Made by a program: the position numbers and the translations under genes. The notes below the pieces were generated by a model, which saw only the letters and a list, made by a program, of their open reading frames with translations, did no database searches and was not told the origin of the DNA. From assembly GCA_036924285.1 (NCBI GenBank), contig JAYKYS010000001.1, positions 14,099,501 through 14,163,500 on the forward strand: 64,000 bases of DNA, given 5' to 3'. Of the stretch, positions 9,221 to 20,562 are shown piece after piece; the first letter of the stretch is position 1, and every line of letters starts with the position of its first letter. This stretch comes from Asterella californica (lineage: Eukaryota; Streptophyta; Marchantiopsida; Marchantiales; Aytoniaceae).

Positions 9221-12200
9221 CTTCCCTCCGGGGCGTTAGTTGCTTGTCACTTCGATTCCTTCGTTCCCTTGTAAGGATTGATGGGGTCTTTCCATCCTTT
9301 GGCTATTTATTGCGTCGGGTGTTCTTCTGGATACGGACATATCGATGCAGCGCCTTTTACTGAGGAAAGGCAAGCGGACGTGGTACTTGAAATAAAGGTT
9401 CCTCCACTTGTATGCTTCAGTAGCTTCGGAACACACGATGGAGTGTGCTCTGTGTTCCGATGGAGTGTGCTCTGAAGCGCGGCTCCAGGAGAATCTTATA
9501 CAAAGAAAAAGCGGCCTCTTGTCTTGGGCGTTATAGCAGCAGCACATCATGGACGAGTCCAGTATCTTTGCCACGTGTCTTGAAGCTGAGACCACCCGGT
9601 TTCGATCTTCACTTCCAGGTTCATTTGATGTTCTGAATCTTCTGATTATGAATGGGGTCTCCGTCTTCTTCAGACAAGAATGTGACAAGGAAGAACACAA
9701 TCATTCGTATGGACGGCGCATAAGTCTCCTCGCGGAAGGGAGTAAAGTAGAGTCGAGTCAGGGTGCTTTGGATTCTGGAAGCACGAAGAAGGGGACAGCA
9801 CAGGTATCGCATCAGCTCCAGCAAAAACAACGACTGATATGTAGAACACGAACTTCGTTGCAAATTGCTGGTGTCAGGATGCTGCGACGTAGATGCCTTT
9901 GAGCACGAGCTGTTTCAAGTTTAGGACTGAATTTGAGGATTTTCTCGACTAAGTCATCAGGTATTCTCCGGAATCGTGTGCTTCAGTATGTAAGTTGACT
10001 TTTGAGCCCCAGCTGACCTCTATATTAATCATCATTACGGTGGCGGGACAGGGTCACCTCCTAGAGTGGTTTTGTGGGCACACACACAAGCCGGCAGAAG
10101 CCCAAGTTTGGACATGTAGGTATTTCTTCCCAACTAAATTCCTACTTCAGCAAGCTGAAAGGCGTCCAACGGTGTTGCCTTGGATATATCTTGCGACCCA
10201 GTCGATCATATCTTTGCTCCAGTACGTCTGTTGAACTCCGCAGTCTCCCGTGTTATTGGATATAAATAAGGAGTGCAGTCAGTTTCGAATTCGGTTGTAG
10301 GCTTGTAGCTCATCTTGCCTTGTGAGGAGGCATAGTGTTCTTGGGATACATCAGGCTGTTAGTCGGACAGTTCGGTCGAAGATGCTCGATTTGGAATTTC
10401 TGTTGGTTAGAAGTTCCGTGAACTGGTAAGCTAGAAGTTAGTTTTGTAGGGAAGAGGAAAGAGAGCAGCCTGATGTTGCAGCTCAAAACGTATCTCATGA
10501 TTCAGTTTTCACCACTTCTGTGTCATAACATCTCACGCTCATGTTATGAACAGGACGAGGAGGTTGTCATCAAGTTGGCAGTCACTCTCACTTTGTGACA
10601 GGCGTGATCAGTGCAGAATTGCGATATAAACACTCAGATGGTGGGCCTTATTGCTTCGAAATGCCCAATAAACACATAAAAATTTCATAGTAGATTCGAC
10701 TGGAATCTGATCTGTACATACGCGAGCTGCTGCTTATCTGCAGTTTCCAGTGGCCTTCTAGTCCTGGAAGACGAAGGACTTTCTCATCACCTACGGTTTC
10801 GAACCTTAGGCTAGAGCGCAAGGTTCGTTTACATATGCCTATTTCCATCTGTATTCGAAGTTTTTTTCTCCGTTTCTTGGGCATTTCGAAGCGGCAAGGG
10901 CGAATCTTACGGTACATATCTCATTCAGAGAATCTACTCAGCAGGAAGCAGGAGAAACTCTGCAGTCCATGTCTGCCTCCACAGAAAATTCCAGGATCGA
11001 GTTAAGAATTTGGACTTTCCACAATCCCTGGTATCAACTCCATCAGTCAGGTCTGAAGTAATGCCTGTGAGATGTCTTTGATGAGGAAACGAAGGAAGAT
11101 GATGTTTGGCCATGTCCCATTACATCCTTGATAGCCTTCCATCGACGGCTCAAGAGGGGAGAAAGTACACATTATTCATGCAGTAAGTTTCGAGTCCTCT
11201 CGAGCGCATCGAGGGAAGGCTGTCAAGTGGGACATGGAAAACAACATCTTCCTTTTTATCCTTCATCAACTTCTGCACAATATTGATTATATGCGGGCTC
11301 TCGAAGTAGACATAGCAATCTAACCAGTTACACCTGGTCCAGATGACAGCTTTAGTTATATAACCAGGGTTGATTTTCAACCAAGAAGCATCATTCTGGC
11401 GCGGACGTGGTTAATTTTCCTCTGTTACATACAGTGAAACGTGGTTGTCCATCAGGTAAGAACACCTTTCAGTTCAGTCTTTCTTCATTATGAGAGATTA
11501 GTCTCTTCTGCTTCCAAGGAGTTAAATTAGAAGTTCGAGATCGATGTATTAAATTTGTACGTGTTCAACAGACTTAGTGTACTGAAACTAGAGATCTTGG
11601 ACCATCAAAATCACAACCGAGGGTTTATGGAACTTTGATATTTTACTTTGATGAGCAGGTTTTCAGTGCTTTCCGAACCAGATTGGGCTCTGACAGATGC
11701 AAGGTTACTATGAACTATACATACAGCTTGTAAATTTGGTTTTACTCTATTTCCTACTTGGGTCGTGATTCTTTTCATGTGTTGATGCATTCACGATGAA
11801 ATCTTCCTTTCCTCTGCTCTTTATAATCTGTGTTCGTATCCACACCATGCATGTTGAGACAACATCACAGTCAAATGATGTCTTACTGTGTTGGATGATG
11901 GTTATTGGAGCTCTACTTATTGTTAGTGCTGAGGATATTGTTTTAGTTCCACCATCTAAAACTGCTCAGGTGCCAGATAAGTGAAATGTGCAGACTTCCG
12001 TCTCAACAAGTGCAGCGGAACCGGATGACAAAGACTGGTATTTGTACCGTTAGTACGTGCTCTCGCTCGCCTGATCATCTCTCTAGATTGTGCAGTGGCC
12101 GTTAAATTTGCCTAGCGTTGTGTCAATGTCCTGCAGTGGAAATGCCACCTGGATCTAGCCTATCACAGTTACTTCTTCCAGTACCTGCCGGGTTCTAATC

Positions 12201-13017
12201 TGATTCCTTTCAGTCAGATGACCATTTCTTGTTAAGTTTCCTCTCGTCAGTATGCAACTTTCTGCTGTGGGTACGAATGGTCCCCGAGAAGAACCCGGTA
12301 AGTACTACTGAACTACCGTAATTAGGGTGGCAGTGACCAAAAGAAGTAACTGATCGTTACTGATGGATAACGGACGAAAACCTGTCAGTTCGAAGCTGAC
12401 AGGCTCACCAGGAAAACCGAACGTTTTCTGCTGCGAACCTTGGAGCGAAGTACTGATCCGCTTTAGTGTCGTCTTATGGTGCGCCTAAAAAGGAACGATC
12501 AAATGACGGGAAGCAGGAGTTTTACACCGCTCTCATATACGCTCCATACTGTTTCTCGTGTTCGAAAGCAGGGAGCGCATTTCAGAAAACTGTTATCGCT
12601 GGGAACACGCCCGAACTTCACACTTTTTCTTGCGTCCCGGTCAGCGAAAACCTGGAAGGATACCCTTTCGGTGTCCCCTGAGTTTGTAGAAGTTTTCTGC
12701 TAGAGCCCTTCTCATATTTTCGGAGTACACAAAACTTGCAGGTGAGGAGTCACTCGCTATTACCGACCTAACCTTCTGAAAAGAAGTCCTCGTCCAAGAA
12801 ACGAGTGCGAATCAGTCCTGAGTGGCTTTGAGTAGTTACCGTATTGCGGGTTGTTCTGGTCTGCTGTCGTACGTACTGGAGTCAGAGTTCGGTTCTCTAG
12901 GCTATTCTGTTCTTTTGCACGTTAGAGATGCTTCAACTCGGTCACGTTGTCAGGGAATGGATCGACATTGTTATACGATCTAAGTGACTCGAGGGCCAGT
13001 TACAGGAAGAGTGCTTT
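9221..13017. other. Unassigned 3.8-kb stretch
   Basis: It holds several ORFs of 60-154 codons on both strands, the largest at 9236-9700 (-, 154 codons) and 9549-9902 (+, 117 codons), which overlap each other antisense. None shows a recognised domain. A short tandem duplication (cgatggagtgtgctctg, twice) lies at 9435-9474. A small hairpin, cctgtcag/ctgacagg, is at about 12384-12406. No gene can be supported. Confidence 0.4.
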
Positions 13018-13293
13018 GCGTTGGATTCTCACATCGGTCCGGCTGTAACACAATGATTTAACTTATTTCATTCATGTCGCATGTGAACCGACTGTCAGGC
13101 AGCATGTGGACTATATACAGATATAGATCTAGTATGTAGGTTTGTAACTCGGCCATTCCTGCCCTTGGTTACACTTGACTTACTTCACTGGTGCTATCGT
13201 TGCTTATTCAGTAACAGTCAAAATGACTTCTTCAAATCAGTTCATTCTACGTGTGTTTCTCTGCCTAGAGCGCCTCATTGTATTTGCAGTTCA
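13018..13293 (+). repeat. 5' LTR of Copia element 1
   Basis: This block is homologous to 22311-22732. Shared landmarks are 'aatgatttaacttatttcat', 'gcatgtggactatat', 'gttgcttattca', 'gtcaaaatgacttcttcaa' and the end 'tatttgcagttca'. The 3' copy begins TGTTGGA and the shared block ends in CA. The start of this copy is slightly altered (gcgttgga). Confidence 0.75.
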
Positions 13294-13530
13294 CTGGTGT
13301 TCCGGTGGCTAGTGCTACATCTTCAGTCTCTCAACATACTCCAGTTGCAACAGGTTATGGGACCACCTTCTATAGATCTCAATATGATAAAGAAATTCAA
13401 TGGAAATAATTTCCCTCACTGGAAGCTTCTGATGCAACGTCTTGTGAAGTGTCAAGGCTTGTGGGATGTAATTATCACTAGTCCTTATATACCTGGTACG
13501 CTTGAAAGGATCAAGTAGTCTTTATGTCCA
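13294..13530 (+). pseudogene. Copia element 1 gag N-terminus (UBN2-like), truncated
   Basis: The plus frame around 13370-13518 reads IDLNMIKKFNGNNFPHWKLL and QRLVKCQGLWDVI. This is the start of a Copia gag: 'F-x-G-x-N-F-x-x-W' followed by 'GLWDVI'. The frame stops at 13518 and the rest of gag-pol is missing, replaced by the Helentron complex. The C-terminal tail of the same Copia pol reappears at about 22236-22297. Confidence 0.7.
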
Positions 13531-13548
13531 CTCTTCTAAGCAAACATC

Positions 13549-13990
13549 TAGAGAATTACATTTAATTGATGAGTTTTTCGATATGATTAGAGAATTACAT
13601 TTAATTGATGAGTTTGTCGTGCACATCATATCGTTACTTAACATACATCGTTGTTCGATCAAACGACACGTAAACACAACATACATACGATGTCATATAC
13701 ATACACAAGTGTATCTACAATAAAGCCCACGGAGAAACGAATAAAATTGGGAGAAACAAAAAACAAAAAGCACTTTGAAACAAGAAAGCCCACGGAGAAA
13801 CGTCTAAACTGGGAGAAACAAAAAACAAAAAATGCTTTGAAACACTACGAAACGTTATGAAACGCTTTGGATCGCTTTGAAACAATAACAAAAGACGCTA
13901 TGAAACGCTATGAAACGTTTTGAAATAAAAACAAAAAGTGCTATGAAATGCTTTGAAATGCTTTTGAAACACTTTTGAAAGGAAAATTAT
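13549..13990 (+). repeat. Minisatellite cluster upstream of the Helentron
   Basis: Three tandem structures are seen. A 28-bp unit repeats with a 39-bp period at 13549 and 13588. A 63-bp unit (gcccacggagaaacg...) repeats at 13725 and 13788. From about 13840 to 13990 there are degenerate copies of a unit of about 10 bp, 'gctttgaaac'. They probably form the non-coding 5' flank of the rolling-circle element. Confidence 0.7.
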
Positions 13991-14473
13991 TTACGAAATT
14001 TACTACCATTCATACGTGATGTGATTCACAAACATCTTTGCGAACAAAAACAAATCGAAACGTAAAATTTAATTACATTAAACGGAAAATTCAAGATTAT
14101 TTCAAATGTAAATACTTCAAAAATGTTCATTACTCTTAAAACGTGACATCATTTTATACAAATTACATCAAACATCTTCACGTAGTGAAAATGTATGAAA
14201 TTTAAACTTAATGCAACATATGAAACGTAGCAAATATTCAAGATTACATGATATATGTGCTTCTGCTCCACAATGTTCTTGCTCAGAAAACTACCCAGAG
14301 AAGAAGAAAGAGAACTAAAACTTCGTCATCAAACCATAATCGAACAACCCAAGTTGAACAACACGACGGTCATCATAATCAAGTAAGTGGATTACAACCT
14401 TTGCATAATTTTAATGGATTACAATTTCTAAGTTTATCAAACAACAAACATAATCTTCTATTATTCTATTAAG

Positions 14474-14974
14474 ATGTCTAAAGATTTGTCTGAATTTAAA
14501 AAGTGTGAAGATTTCGTATATACTCCAGGAGATTGTATGTTTGATTCGATACAATATTTATTGCATCATAAATCTTCTACCGCATCTTTACGAAATCAAA
14601 CTCAAAATGAACTTTATAATATCTACTCAAGAGCTAGAGATACACATGATTCATTGATATTATCTTATTTCATGAAAGATGAAATGAGAGTGTCGCATCG
14701 TGTCGAATCTGTAGATGAATATACAACCAAAGTTGGTAAAATGACAAAGGAAGGTGGTGCATGGGGTGATTCTTTATGTCTCTTAGCTTTATCCTCCATC
14801 CTACAAAAAAATATACACATCTACAGTTCTACTTCTGGAAAGAATATAATTCAATTTCCAAACAACAACTCGTATCATGTTACTTTCAATTTTCTATATG
14901 ATGATAATGAAGGTAGTTCCGGTCAGTACGAACCAATCGTATTGATTCGTGATGAATTTCTTACTGAGAAATAG
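14474..14974 (+). CDS. OTU-like cysteine protease domain of the Helentron
   Basis: This is a 166-codon frame with ATG start. Near the N-terminus is PGDCMFDSIQYLL (about residues 20-32), matching the OTU catalytic Cys block (usual D-G-x-C-L/M-F). Around residue 97 is GGAWGDSLCLLALS, the usual second OTU block (W-G...L.ALS) in transposon OTUs. The canonical Asp three residues before the Cys appears as Pro, so activity is doubtful. OTU domains in Helentrons are presumed deubiquitinases or polyprotein proteases. The frame stops before the next Helitron block, probably through decay, because related elements encode one polyprotein. A short basic frame at 14248-14472 (Arg/Lys-rich, QRRRKRTK) just upstream may be a remnant of the N-terminus. 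Confidence 0.65.
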   Translation: MSKDLSEFKKCEDFVYTPGDCMFDSIQYLLHHKSSTASLRNQTQNELYNIYSRARDTHDSLILSYFMKDEMRVSHRVESVDEYTTKVGKMTKEGGAWGDSLCLLALSSILQKNIHIYSSTSGKNIIQFPNNNSYHVTFNFLYDDNEGSSGQYEPIVLIRDEFLTEK

Positions 14975-15160
14975 GAGTATATAGTGAAATAATTGCAAGA
15001 TTTATGATTAATTCATCTAAATATACCAATAGTACAATTAATACGTAAATTTATAAGTAAAAATCCTACTTATAAGAATAACTTAAACACTATTCAAACT
15101 ATAATTTATAAACTAGGCATAGATAAATTAAATCTCCAAAAGACCAAAGTAAACCATCCT

Positions 15161-15931
15161 TTGCAAGATATTGACTCTCACCAATTAAACATTCTATATT
15201 CGGAACTCTTATTATTCTATCAGAGATATCCGTATTTATCCATAAGAGATGTCATAAAGAATTTCATACAATCTCATAAACAATATGATACACAACTCTT
15301 TAAGATGAAAAAAACACTTTCTGACAAAATAAAACAATACAGAATAATGAATAAGACTAATTCAATTAACACATCTAACCGTACTTCTAAAAAACGAAAA
15401 AAACTATCGTTAGAAGAAAAACACGTAGATACTTACTCCAAGTCTTTACTCGACGTTCCATATCATTCGTGTGACATATGCTATAAACGTGATTTCTTGA
15501 AGAATTTAAAATATATCAATCAAATTCATTATGATTTCATTTCCTTTTATGCTGAAACAACTAACATAACTTTCGAACAGCTTAAAGATAATACAAGGAT
15601 TTGTTTGATGTTTATGCGGTATATAAACGATAACAAAATACCTCTTTTCTTTGAGATATATAGAGTTTACAATAACAATACGATATCATATCTTGAATGT
15701 TTGAACGAAGTCGAAGAAAGATTGATCTCACCGAGAGTCATGTTCGGAAACATTCATATATACAATGGTTTCCAACAATGGCATCTAAGAGGTAGTGTTA
15801 TCAATATCCCGTCAAATACAAACATGGTCCAAACACATTTACCACGTACGGCTGATGAAGAAGGTTCTATCATAGTGGAAATCAAAAGAAAACTGACTCT
15901 AAAATCAATCTATAAAACAAGCTACGTTTGA
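15161..15931 (+). pseudogene. Helitron polyprotein N-terminal region (zinc-binding, DUF6570-like)
   Basis: An open frame of 256 codons beginning with a non-ATG codon, so it is an internal fragment. It contains a basic linker (SKKRKKLSLEEK), a CDIC pair followed by other metal-ligand candidates, then ECLNEVEERLISPRVMFGNI. The last block is the highly characteristic 'L-x-x-x-E-E-R-L-I-S-P' of Helitron/Helentron proteins, and it is followed by the usual 'NIPSNT...LPR' stretch. It ends at a stop 10 bp before the next fragment in another frame. Confidence 0.75.
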
Positions 15932-15943
15932 CCTAACAAAGTA

Positions 15944-16330
15944 ATGCGAGCTTTACATTATCTTATTGATACACACTTATACAAACATCACAATATCGAG
16001 CTGAATGAAAATTGGATTCACACTTTCAACGACAATTATTCCAAGGAACAACTCCGATTCGATGAAATAGAAACTATCGAAACAAATAACGAGTTCGATG
16101 AAAATAATCATGAACCGAACACAAACACTGATACATTTATTGTAAACTTTTTAGATCCTGAAATGATTTACGCCAATGAAAAGTATAAACTTACTGTGGC
16201 TCCTAGCGAGGGATATCACCCTTTGAGTTTATTCAAAGATGAATATTGTGAAGAGACTAATTTTTCTTGTTTGTTTTTGGCCAAGGAAGAAACGAACAAA
16301 TTGTTTCGAAGATGTCATATCACAAACTAG
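15944..16330 (+). pseudogene. Helitron polyprotein, middle fragment
   Basis: The 128-codon frame continues the previous domain. ALHYLIDTHLYKHHNIELN corresponds to the 'AL.WL..NN.LY..I.I' stretch. TVAPSEGYHPLSLFKDEYCE corresponds to the 'APGEGQ.P.S...D...E' stretch preceding the Rep domain. The frame is closed by a stop at 16330. About 260 bp of broken sequence separates it from the Rep fragment. Confidence 0.7.
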
Positions 16331-16588
16331 GTTCATGAGAATTATTATACAAAACTCATAAATTTGCTAGACATTTACCAAACATCTTTTTCAAGATGTC
16401 CAAAATCTGCATCGAGAAAATTCTAAGCATTTCTTGGATTCAGGAAGGAAAAATAAACTACAAGGCTCTCTTTTGACGGTGAAATAAGTCAAGAATGACA
16501 ATTTCAAACAACAACTTCTTATATCAGATAAAGCTTTTTCTTGTTTGTCCCAATTACGATTCACTCCAGACTATTACCAAGTCGTTAA

Positions 16589-17611
16589 GTGAAATCTTTT
16601 TACGATGATCCGACAATTAAGAAAACCTACATTTTTCATTACTTTAACTGCGAACAAAAAAAACTGGAAACCGTTGATGAACACCTTATTCAAATTGAAC
16701 AAAATGATAACCATATACCGTTGCCGGATGATGAAGAAACTTTAAGTTCTTCACAAAAACAACAACTTCTTAGACAAGATCCTGTCACATGTGCACGATA
16801 TTACGAACATAGAACACAATGTTTCTGTAAGCTTATTCAACATAATCAATTAATTTTGAGAAATGTATCTGATTTCTTTTTCGTAACTGAATTTCAAAGC
16901 AGAGGCAGTCCACATAATCACGGACTACTGTGGATAAAAAATGCTCTTGTTTTCAAGATAGATCTTGATGAATCAATAACAACTTTCATAGACGAGTACA
17001 TTTCTACTGATCATCACTTATTGAGCGAAGAGCCGATCAAATGTCAAACTCATCATCACACAAATACTTGCTATAAGAAAAGATCTTCTTCTTCTTGTCT
17101 ATTTCGATTTCCATGGCATCCCATGTCAAAAACGACAATATTATATCCTTTAACTAACGATGAACTTGATGATGAAACGACGAGAGATATAAAGCTTAAA
17201 TCTATTAGAATTTCAAACATCATTTCTTCTTTTAAAACTGGATTGGATATGAACTTCGATCAATATCTTCAACGTTTAGAACTTACATATGAAACTTACT
17301 TATTAGCTTTAAGATATTCTTTATCAAAATCTTCTATATATCTCAAACGTCATCCAATAGATATTTACATTAATTCTTTTCCAAAAAATGCTGCTTCCAT
17401 TTGGCAAACCAACACAGATTGTCAATACGTGTTGGATCCACATGCTGCGGCACAATATTGTACCTCATATTTAACAAAAGTAGACAATACAATAACGAAT
17501 GAGATGAAGAAAATTAATAATAAATGTATCGAGGAAAATCAAGAAGTAACCACACGAATTAAAAAGTTAGGCAATGCATTCCAAATTCTAGACAAGTTTC
17601 GGCTCAATTAG
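16589..17611 (+). pseudogene. Helentron Rep (HUH endonuclease) domain
   Basis: Rep motif 1 (PTFFITLTA) lies in a neighbouring frame at about 16618-16650, showing an early frameshift. In the main 340-codon frame, EFQSRGSPHNHGLLWI contains the HUH pair as H-N-H at 16910-16921. Near 17450-17480, QYCTSYLTK supplies the two catalytic tyrosines (Y-x3-Y) of rolling-circle Rep. The HUH and Tyr motifs are therefore intact although the polyprotein is not. Rep nicks and joins single-stranded DNA during rolling-circle transposition. The stop at 17611 is followed by about 400 bp with the expected bridge to the helicase in shifting frames (e.g. EEYFREQVLLYVPF at about 17920-17960). Confidence 0.8.
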
Positions 17612-18037
17612 CCATCTATACAATCTTATAATTACCTTTGTATCATACTTCTCGTTCTTTTCAATTCATAGACACTAGTAGTCCATCCAATCAAACCTTC
17701 CTCCTCAAAGTGCCAAACAACTATCTTTTGAAGATGATTCTTCGACAAACATAGGATTACCATCCATCATAGATAAGTATGCACGACGTCCACAACATCT
17801 GCAAACAAATTCAATGGCTTTGATAGAATTCGTGGCCAAGTTTAATACTTCACAAAATAGAAGATTGAGAAAATCTAAAATCGTTCGATAGATATGTTTC
17901 GACCAATATAAACAACCCGAAGAGTATTTCAGAGAGCAAGTGCTGTTATATGTCCCTTTTCTTTACGACGAAACAACATTAAAGATTCAATTGAAACATA
18001 GGAAAATACATATAATAGACATAAATCACATATTCTA
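17612..18037 (+). pseudogene. Helentron Rep-helicase linker, frameshifted
   Basis: Pieces of the conserved linker are readable in alternating frames: a SRSFQFIDTS block, a 'LPSIIDKYARRP' block (typical 'I-x-x-Y-x-x-R-P'), and 'EYFREQVLLYVPF' before the helicase. Frameshifts separate them. Confidence 0.6.
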
Positions 18038-19690
18038 TTGTTACAAAATTTGTATACTTTTAAGTACAATACTGACGAAGTAAACGAGGATTGGAAAAAA
18101 TTTGAGGATGAGGTGGCAGAACTTGAAGAAATAAGAGAATATCATAACGAACAAAGCAAACCGGAACAAGATTCAAGCAATTTAGATTTGGACAATGTCG
18201 ACTTAATGCAACGAACTACTCTTAAATGTACTTCTAAGACTACGAATCGTGAAGAAACCTTCCCGATCAAAGATCCTCTAATACCAATAGAATCGTTTTG
18301 TGCTGAATTACGTCAATTGAACCAACAACAAAAGCAAATCTTCAATGATTGTATGTACAAAAAAAAACACTTTCCACATGAACCAATCCATTTATTTCTT
18401 ACGGGAGAAGCAAGAACCGGTAAAACATTCACCTTATTAAAAATTATACAAGGATTGTCATGAATATACGAAGATGATAAATCCAGATTTAATGATCCCG
18501 AACAAATAAAAGTTTTGAAGATAGCATACACAGGACGAGCTGCATATAACATACAAGGAATGACTATTCACAATGCCTTAGCGATCCCTAAAAACTCTTA
18601 CGATATGAACGTATCAAAATTAAGTCCAGATCGACTGGATAAATACATCAAATATTATAGCTAATTAAGATTATTAGTGATAGACGAAATCTCTCTGGTG
18701 GGTGCAAGAATGTTCTCTTACATAAACCAAAGACTACAACAAATAACTCAGAATTTCAACCTTCCATTCGGTGGCATAGATATAATTGTTTGCGGTGATT
18801 TTTATCAAGTACAACTTGTTCAAGATTCATGGATTTTTCAGTCTTCTAATATTTATTCTCAAAATATTACCACTAACATATGGTCTTCATTTTCAAACAC
18901 TATGAACCGACTCAACCTATGCGTCAGAACAATACAACTTTTATACAAATTTTGAATCGTATTCGCACAACCAACAAACATCTTCTGATCTACATTATTT
19001 AAATTCAACTTATCAAAAAATGTATTCTAAACCAAACGATATACCTCATTTATTTTACACTAACAAAGATATGAAACTTCATAATCAACATGTAGTTAGT
19101 ATAACTGATGGGAACGAATATTTATTCCATTCAAAAGATAATTTTCTTTCCGTTATATCAAAAAGATTTAAGATATCCATAAATCCAAAAGATACAGGTG
19201 GATTACACAGTACTTTATCTCTAAAGGTTACCATTTTAGTAGAATTATGTTTTTAATTATAACACACGAGATGGACTCACACATGGAAGCGATAGGATTT
19301 TCATTTCCACAACAACATATAACGATGATCAAATCATTTGGATCTAATTCTTTGATCCAAATATTGGAACACAAACTAGGAACAAACAAAAACAATTGTA
19401 TTCCAATAATATCAATCCATCTTGGACGTCTATTATGAAAATTTCACAATAATTTCCAATCAATAAATATACCAGAGAACATAAGATCACTAGAACACAA
19501 TTCGCTGTTCAACAAGCATCTGCACGAACTATCCACAGATCGCAAGGATTGACCATGCATCAGGTAGCTTTCAGTCCCAAGCACATAAATCGACACGGAT
19601 TGACATACACTGCATTATCCAGAGTGAAAAATCCTAAGCACTTACATATATTACAACTGATCCGTCATATAGTTGTAGACAGCAGGTCAC
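18038..19690 (+). pseudogene. Helentron PIF1-family helicase, several frames
   Basis: Walker A is at about 18399-18427 as LTGEARTGKTF; the usual G before TGK is Arg. Walker B is at about 18675-18695 as VIDEISLVG. The motif III region follows as FGGIDIIVCGDFYQ (about 18770-18805). The C-terminal helicase motifs lie near 19510-19650 and include ARTIHRSQGLT and LTYTALSRVKNP, the hallmark of PIF1/RecD helicases. The frame changes several times and short stops interrupt it, so no functional helicase is expected. In the family, this 5'-3' helicase unwinds the transposing strand. Confidence 0.75.
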
Positions 19691-19697
19691 TCTCGAA

Positions 19698-20217
19698 ATG
19701 AAACGGTTGAAACTAAAATCATCGTGGCAATTCTACATCCATGATCCTCAAATGAATATCTCATCTTCCACTTACATGCTCATACAATTTCTAAACACAA
19801 GAGCATTAATAAAACATCACCTTGATGTTCGAGCAGATAATAATTTACAACTATCTGATATTTTGTGCTTCAGTGAGACACTTATACAAAATCTTACTTC
19901 TGTTTCGCATTTCATAGACATCGAACGCTTTCAATATATACATATGCACACAAGTCGAGGTTTGCTACTAACATATCAAAAGACAATGCAACTCTCGACG
20001 CATAATATTTTTGGAACTCATAACATGGAAATAATTTCTGCAGATTTCAACATTCTAACTCGTCGTGCAATTCACATCATAGTTGTATACAAATCGTAGT
20101 TGTATACAAATCGTATGCATGTCGATGAGTTTTTGATCAATTATTCAAAACACACCTAAGGATTATCCTACAATAATCGTAGGAGATTTCAATATCGATC
20201 CGCTCAAAATTGATGAT
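19698..20217 (+). pseudogene. Helentron EEP-type endonuclease, truncated by plastid DNA
   Basis: The 133-codon frame 19698-20099 contains LIQFLNTRALIKHHLD and ILCFSET, matching the N-terminal exonuclease-endonuclease-phosphatase motifs (Q-N-x-R-S-L and D-I-x-x-x-x-E-T). After a frame change, about 20160-20216 reads [15 protein letters not shown], giving the conserved GDFN motif. The remaining C-terminal motifs, including the catalytic SDH, are missing because plastid rps15 sequence begins at about 20218. A C-terminal endonuclease of this fold distinguishes Helentrons from canonical plant Helitrons. Confidence 0.75.
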
Positions 20218-20355
20218 TGAATAATCTTTACCATGTATTTTAAAATGATAAGTTAATTTTACAACACGATTAGTTAAATGAAATATTTGAAATTCAACAG
20301 ATCCTTTTGTTTTTTCAGAAATAGAAGATAAATTCATAAATAAATTTTTTGACAT
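20218..20355 (-). pseudogene. rps15: Plastid ribosomal protein S15, first 46 codons, fused to antisense Helentron sequence
   Basis: ATG at 20355 opens [20 protein letters not shown], and [20 protein letters not shown] ends the recognisable part. This is the N-terminal half of plastid S15. The frame then runs on to 20137 through the antisense of the Helentron endonuclease, giving a chimeric 72-codon ORF. The C-terminal half of S15 is missing. It lies 208 bp after the ycf1 stop, as expected for a plastome spacer. Confidence 0.8.
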
Positions 20356-20562
20356 AAAAAATTCTGCTAAAATATATTAAAATTAAATGAAAATATTTAA
20401 TTAATTCTTTATGTTTTATAGAAAGATAGTAAAAATTGAAAATATAATCAATATAATAAGTAAAAATTGTTTTCTTTAAAAAAACTTTAGCAAATAAAGT
20501 TTATAAACTCTATTTTGTAACAAGAAAGTATAGGGTTTAAAAATAATATTCAAATTTTTAAG

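Larger units (their letters stand above)
14240..20217 (+). mobile_element. Helentron-type rolling-circle transposon, decayed and 3'-truncated
   Basis: In order on the plus strand there are an OTU-like protease domain, a Helitron N-terminal zinc-binding region, HUH Rep with two tyrosines, PIF1-type helicase, and an EEP-type endonuclease. OTU plus a C-terminal endonuclease is the Helentron (Helitron2-related) arrangement; canonical plant Helitrons usually lack the endonuclease. The coding frame is broken by several frameshifts and stops. The endonuclease is cut at 20217 by plastid DNA. Terminal sequences were not located. The element sits inside Copia element 1. Confidence 0.75.

Noticed and set aside
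9236..9902. Overlapping ORFs of 154 (-) and 117 (+) codons
   Set aside because: They overlap antisense, show no domain or codon pattern, and are within chance for this length of DNA.
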